Under the pieces are notes generated by a model. The model was given only the letters and a program-made list of their open reading frames with translations. It had not been told where the DNA came from and did not search any database. A stretch of DNA of 50,438 bases, from positions 1 to 50,438 of the forward strand of contig JANXTX010000202.1 of NCBI GenBank assembly GCA_025352165.1, written 5' to 3'. The translations under genes and the position numbers were made by a program. The stretch comes from Caulobacteraceae bacterium. GTDB lineage: Bacteria; Pseudomonadota; Alphaproteobacteria; Caulobacterales; Caulobacteraceae. Of this stretch, positions 47,208 to 50,438 are shown piece after piece. How positions within the stretch are numbered: the first letter of the stretch is position 1; each line of letters begins with the position of its first letter.

Positions 47208-47358
47208 GGGTCGTCCTCCGCTGGGGCCGTTAATCTTTGTCTCTACCTAGGGGGTCGCTTACCCTAAGGTCGTCAAGCCCGCCAGGAAAGGTGGAGCGGC
47301 ATTTCTATGCCGGAGTTAGCGCTGTATGGCGGGGTGAATCGTTTGTGTAGGAGCCGCC

Positions 47359-48126
47359 ATGGACCTTGAAGGCATTGTGAATTTCCGGGACTTCGGCGGC
47401 ATGCCGGGGGCCGACGGGCGATCGGTTCGTCGTGACGTTCTTTTCCGCTCCGGGCACCTTGCGAGCGCGACGGAGGCTGACGTCCGGCGATTGGAGGAGC
47501 TCGATTTCTCGCTGTTCGTCGATCTGCGCCGGCCTCCCGAGCGCGTGCGCGATCCGGCGCGCAGGCCGGAGGCGCCCCGCGCAAAGCTCATAGAACACCA
47601 GGGGCCGACTGAAAACGCGGTGGCCCCACACCTGGCGTTCCTGTCGGAACCCGGCGCAACACCGGAACGTGTGACCGAACAGATGATCGTGGGCTACCGC
47701 TACTATCCTTTCGATCCCCACTACGTTGCCGTCTACCGCGACTATTTTCCGCGTTTGGCCAGTCTGGATGGCCCGGTGCTGATCAATTGCCACGCCGGCA
47801 AGGACCGCACGGGCTTCCTTTGCGCGCTGACCCTGCACGTGCTGGGTGTGCCTCGCGATTATATCTTCGATGACTATCTGGCCACCAATCGACACAACCG
47901 CGCGGATGACCGCCTGACGGAAATGGCGGCGCAGTTCGAAGCCAACCATGGCCACAGGCCTTCAGACGCGCTCCTTCTGCGCATGATGTCGGTTGATGAA
48001 GTATACCTTGAGGCAGCGTTCGACGCGATCGCGGAAACGCACGGCGACACCAACAGCTACCTATCCGAGGTCGTAGGCCTCGGACCGAAATTGCGGGACC
48101 GCATCAGGGCGCGCCTTCTGGAATAA
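47359..48126 (+). CDS. Tyrosine-specific protein phosphatase (Y_phosphatase3 type)
   Basis: A 255-residue protein. The N-terminal NFRDFGGMPGADGRSVRRDVLFRSGHL matches the family, and the P-loop CHAGKDRTG (Cys about residue 148) is the C-x5-R motif of cysteine phosphatases. The general-acid region lies before it. Related enzymes dephosphorylate phosphotyrosine or phosphoinositides. It is the last core gene; its stop is 6 bp from the tRNA-Ala fragment. Confidence 0.9.
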   Translation: MDLEGIVNFRDFGGMPGADGRSVRRDVLFRSGHLASATEADVRRLEELDFSLFVDLRRPPERVRDPARRPEAPRAKLIEHQGPTENAVAPHLAFLSEPGATPERVTEQMIVGYRYYPFDPHYVAVYRDYFPRLASLDGPVLINCHAGKDRTGFLCALTLHVLGVPRDYIFDDYLATNRHNRADDRLTEMAAQFEANHGHRPSDALLLRMMSVDEVYLEAAFDAIAETHGDTNSYLSEVVGLGPKLRDRIRARLLE

Positions 48127-48132
48127 AACTCC

Positions 48133-48181
48133 TGGTGGAGCCGTGGGGAATCGAACCCCAGACCTCCTCATTGCGAATGAG
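48133..48181 (-). other. 3' part of a tRNA-Ala(CGC) gene: attachment-site remnant
   Basis: On the minus strand this reads CTCA-TTCGCAA-TGAGG (anticodon CGC), a variable loop, T arm TGGGG-TTCGATT-CCCCA, acceptor strand CGGCTCC, discriminator A and CCA. The sequence before it (AAACTCTATGTCTT) cannot form the D arm or the 5' acceptor strand, and the outer anticodon-stem pair is already broken. This is thus the displaced 3' end of a tRNA split by an element; the intact gene should lie to the right, beyond the window. Confidence 0.87.
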
Positions 48182-48219
48182 AAGACATAGAGTTTCCCAA
48201 GGTTTCTGGACGTATCTTG

Positions 48220-48313
48220 CACGATATAAATCGTCGTAAAAACAAATAGTTCCGTCGATGTCGGTTTTTCGACGCTTCCTCGAGTTTCGCCCGCGTGGTA
48301 TCAATATGGTACC
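48220..48313. promoter_or_regulatory. Cluster of inverted repeats between att remnant and integrase
   Basis: Three dyads lie in the 165 bp before the integrase: ACGAT-ATAA-ATCGT (48221-48234), GTCGA...TCGAC (48254-48273) and a weaker GGTA...TACC (48297-48313). This interval must hold the integrase promoter and the element's arm sites; the dyads are candidates for regulator or recombinase binding. Confidence 0.3.
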
Positions 48314-48346
48314 GGAAGTGATTGGTGCTTCGGTCGGAGCGATGCC

Positions 48347-49666
48347 ATGGCGGATACGAAAACGGCCCGCATTACAAAGAGGGTAGTGGAGGCCGCCGCC
48401 GCGCCGGTGACCGGCGAGGCCAGGATCTGGGATGGCGACATCAAGGGCTTTTTCCTCCGCGTCTATCCGACGGGGCGGCGGGTCTATGCGCTGAAGTACC
48501 GGCAGGGAACCGCCCAGAGAGTCATGACGATCGGGACGCATGGATCTCCGTGGACGCCGGAGAACGCCCGGAATCGGGCGCGCGAAGCGCTGGAGACAGT
48601 CCACCGGGGCGAGGACCCCGCCGCGGAAAAGCGGAAGGCGAGGGAGGCGTTGACGGTCAAGGAGCTGATCGAGACCTACGTGACCGACGGTCCCGCCACC
48701 AAGCTCGACAAACGCGAATCGACCTGGGTCGACGACGCCTCGAATCTGCGATGTCACATCGAACCCCTGCTCGGCCGACGGCCGGCGTGCGCGGTGACCT
48801 CGGAGGAAGCGGCCAGAGCGATCAGCGACATCGCCGCCGGCAGGACCGCGACGTCCGCGGTCAAGAGTGGAAAGAAGCGTGGCCGCATCGTCGTGAAAGG
48901 CGGAGAAGGGGTGGCGAGGCGAACCAAACTCACGGCCGCGGCGATGTTCGCTTGGGGATTGGACCACAATCGGATCAAGGGCGAAAATCCATTCTCAAAG
49001 GTGAAGCTCTCGGCGCCGTCCACGAAGGAGCGATTCCTCAGCCGCGAGGAGGCGTTGCGACTCTTTGCGGCGCTCACCGATCTTGAAGCTGAAGAGAGGA
49101 TCGGCACAACGTTCGCGGATGCCATCCGGCTCCTCCTCCTGACGGGAGCCAGGAAAACGGAAATCCTGGGCCTCAAGTGGAGCGAGGTGGACTGGGAGTG
49201 GAGTCAACTGAGGCTGCCCCCTGAACGAACAAAAGCCGGAGGTAAAACGGGTGTGAGGCGGATCACCATATCGCCGCCAGCCTCCGAAATCCTAGAGCGC
49301 CGCCAACGGGCTCACAACGAGTTGGGCGAATTCGTCTTCCCGGCCAAATCAAAGGCTGGACACGCGATTGCGATTCGTCGGCCGTTCCTCGCCGCCTGTA
49401 AAAGAGCCGAGCTTACCGATGTCCGGGTCCACGATCTCAGGCATTCGTTCGCGAGCTTCGCTGTGGCCGACGGCGCCAGCCTCTTCCTCGTCGGAAAGCT
49501 TCTTGGCCACGCAAGCACGCGCACGACGGAACGCTATGCCCACCTGTCGGGCGACCCGCTCCTTGGCGCCGTGACATCGATCGGACGGGTCCTCGTGCCG
49601 GAACCGGCGGAACCTGCGGACGGAACGAAAAAGAATGAGCACGAGAGCGATTTCGTCTGCTTGTGA
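48347..49666 (+). CDS. Tyrosine recombinase/integrase of the right island
   Basis: A 439-residue integrase of the DUF4102 type. The N-terminal arm-binding domain is visible (IWDGDIKGFFLRVYPTGRRVYALKYR, then TIGTHGSPWTPENARNRAREAL), followed by a core-binding domain and a full catalytic domain: Arg in TGARKTEILGLKW (about 266), HDLRHSFASF (about 361), LLGHASTRTTERYAHL with His and the nucleophile Tyr (about 395). It appears intact. It starts about 165 bp from the tRNA-Ala remnant and reads into the element on the right, the mirror image of the left integrase. The two integrases belong to the same broad family but differ in sequence. Confidence 0.95.
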   Translation: MADTKTARITKRVVEAAAAPVTGEARIWDGDIKGFFLRVYPTGRRVYALKYRQGTAQRVMTIGTHGSPWTPENARNRAREALETVHRGEDPAAEKRKAREALTVKELIETYVTDGPATKLDKRESTWVDDASNLRCHIEPLLGRRPACAVTSEEAARAISDIAAGRTATSAVKSGKKRGRIVVKGGEGVARRTKLTAAAMFAWGLDHNRIKGENPFSKVKLSAPSTKERFLSREEALRLFAALTDLEAEERIGTTFADAIRLLLLTGARKTEILGLKWSEVDWEWSQLRLPPERTKAGGKTGVRRITISPPASEILERRQRAHNELGEFVFPAKSKAGHAIAIRRPFLAACKRAELTDVRVHDLRHSFASFAVADGASLFLVGKLLGHASTRTTERYAHLSGDPLLGAVTSIGRVLVPEPAEPADGTKKNEHESDFVCL

Positions 49667-49745
49667 CTCATTGCTTCCGTTGGGAACGTCCGCCCCCGGG
49701 CGGGGAGGGATGACACTTCCTAGGGGAGTCAGACCCCCACCTTCC

Positions 49746-50438
49746 CTAAATCGTAGGTGAATTTCCAAACTCGGCTCTTCGTAATCGCGCCGAACGCTCG
49801 AAGTTCACGCCTACATGAACAGGCGATACGGATACACGTTTCTCGGCAAGTCCGGCACGTTCGCGATCGTGCGCGCCAAACGCTGCGAATACCGAATGCT
49901 CACGGGCACCGGGTCGTAAAGAGCGTCGTTGTTCCAATCCATTTTGGTAAGCGCAAGCGCCTCGAACGCGGTGATTTCGAGTGGCCCACTCCCGGCATGA
50001 CGCACGAGCTGCAGGGGGCGCGGGATACTCTTCTTCCCCTGATAGTAGTCGCCGGTCGTCGAAACCTCGGGTGCGTTGCCGGCAACCCAGACGAGTGCCG
50101 AATTGCCGGAACGCACCACCATCGTCCCACGCGGAACGGGATAGTTCGATGGCCGGGTGGGCGCCGCAGCCCTCGCGGAAGGCCGCGGTGTGCCTCGGGC
50201 AGGCGGCTGGGTCGGCGGGCTTGTTCGATCGCGCCCACATCGCCCCGAGCGCACGTTCATCACCCCCAAGATCCGGATCGTCTCGGTCCTCGGCGTCCAA
50301 GGCGCGGGATGTGTCGGCGCCGCGGAGGATGGCTTGCGTGTAGGTGTGTGGCGTCGAATGGGAGCGGAGGATCACCTCGCGTGCGGCCAGAGCGCCCGCA
50401 AGAAGAGCCACCAGGACGCCCAATGCGATCAGCAGGAG
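49746..50438 (-). CDS. Membrane-anchored unknown protein, 5' end off the right edge (chimeric ORF)
   Basis: The frame is open to the window edge (LLLIALGVLVALLAGALAARE...), giving a hydrophobic segment followed by a hydrophilic part (PHTYTQAILRGADTSRALDAEDRDDPDLGGDERALGAMWARSNKPADPAACPRHTAAFREGC). This looks like a real coding sequence down to about 50156. Past that point the same frame only shadows the Argonaute fragment, which is read in another frame, so the ORF is probably a chimera and its last part is not native. The start lies outside the window. No family recognised. Confidence 0.45.
   Translation of the reverse strand, partial: LLLIALGVLVALLAGALAAREVILRSHSTPHTYTQAILRGADTSRALDAEDRDDPDLGGDERALGAMWARSNKPADPAACPRHTAAFREGCGAHPAIELSRSAWDDGGAFRQFGTRLGCRQRTRGFDDRRLLSGEEEYPAPPAARASCREWATRNHRVRGACAYQNGLEQRRSLRPGAREHSVFAAFGAHDRERAGLAEKRVSVSPVHVGVNFERSARLRRAEFGNSPTI
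49811..50146 (-). pseudogene. C-terminal PIWI fragment of a prokaryotic Argonaute
   Basis: This frame encodes about 111 residues that match the end of an Argonaute PIWI domain: NYPVPRGTMVVRSGNSALVWVAG, then QGKKSIPRPLQLVRHAG, then ALALTKMDWNNDALYDP and a final PYRLFM. The LTKMDWNN block and the RPLQLxRHAG block are typical of pAgo C-termini. Upstream of about 50146 the frame (up to its TTG at 50269 and a stop at 50372) shows no PIWI, MID or PAZ-like sequence, and the +1 frame carries a different protein. It is therefore best read as a truncated remnant, or the end of a gene joined to other DNA. In intact pAgo, PIWI cuts or binds nucleic acid guided by a short oligonucleotide. Confidence 0.7.

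Noticed and set aside
48133-48181. A complete tRNA-Ala gene
   Set aside because: The 5' half cannot be formed from the neighbouring sequence.
49690-49703. CCGCC-CCCG-GGCGG hairpin after the right integrase as a terminator
   Set aside because: No T-run follows and the region is generally G/C-rich, so it may be chance.

Overview
The window looks like an alphaproteobacterial chromosome of high G+C content. Supporting genes are a GapR/DUF2312 nucleoid protein, a 41-residue bL36, the split pntAA-pntAB-pntB transhydrogenase operon behind an aa3-oxidase subunit IV, a YbbN/Lon-N/Trm112-like cluster and a DUF2332 protein. Caulobacterales or a neighbouring order would fit, but no rRNA or complete tRNA gene is present to settle it.

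The window has three parts. (1) Left accessory region, 1 to about 3554: the 3' end of an IS66-type insertion sequence, an ankyrin-like gene whose 3' end runs into that IS, a tyrosine recombinase, and the 3' part of a tRNA-Gly(CCC) gene that marks an integration junction. Next comes a roughly 1-kb segment with three helically phased GTCGGGA repeats and a two-gene unit (small unknown protein plus retropepsin-like aspartic protease), which ends at a second tRNA 3'-end-like sequence. (2) Core segment, about 3575 to 48126, made of ordinary chromosomal genes. (3) Right accessory region from about 48133: the 3' part of a tRNA-Ala(CGC) gene on the minus strand, a second intact tyrosine recombinase, the C-terminal piece of a prokaryotic Argonaute PIWI domain, and a membrane-anchored unknown protein entering from the right edge.

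Core layout: an MBL hydrolase and a sulfotransferase; a four-gene RND efflux operon (mdtA-mdtB-mdtC-oprM type, minus strand); rmlD plus a polyprenyl-phosphate sugar transferase; a lipoprotein and a serine hydrolase coupled by TAATG; gltB-gltD (glutamate synthase) with a dyad-rich leader; a Rieske oxygenase overlapping a PYROXD2-like flavoprotein, downstream of a family 9 glycosyltransferase; ygfZ; a CgeB-like glycosyltransferase; tag-rnhB; DUF2332; trm112-like, lonN and ybbN; a prolyl-tRNA deacylase; DUF6065; bL36; folE; gapR, a small basic protein and an ABC1 kinase; an alpha/beta hydrolase; the CtaF-like peptide with pntAA-AB-B; DUF6491; DedA; a TetR regulator facing a crotonase; and a tyrosine phosphatase.

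The two recombinase/tRNA junctions are mirror images: each integrase starts next to a tRNA 3' remnant and reads into its own element, so the window captures a core segment bracketed by two islands. The most novel-looking content is at the junctions (Argonaute remnant, retropepsin unit, phased repeats). In the core, the points of interest are an approximately 85-residue low-complexity insertion in the MdtC-like pump, the gltB leader dyads, and the Rieske/PYROXD2 pair. All calls come from reading the sequence; no database search was run.
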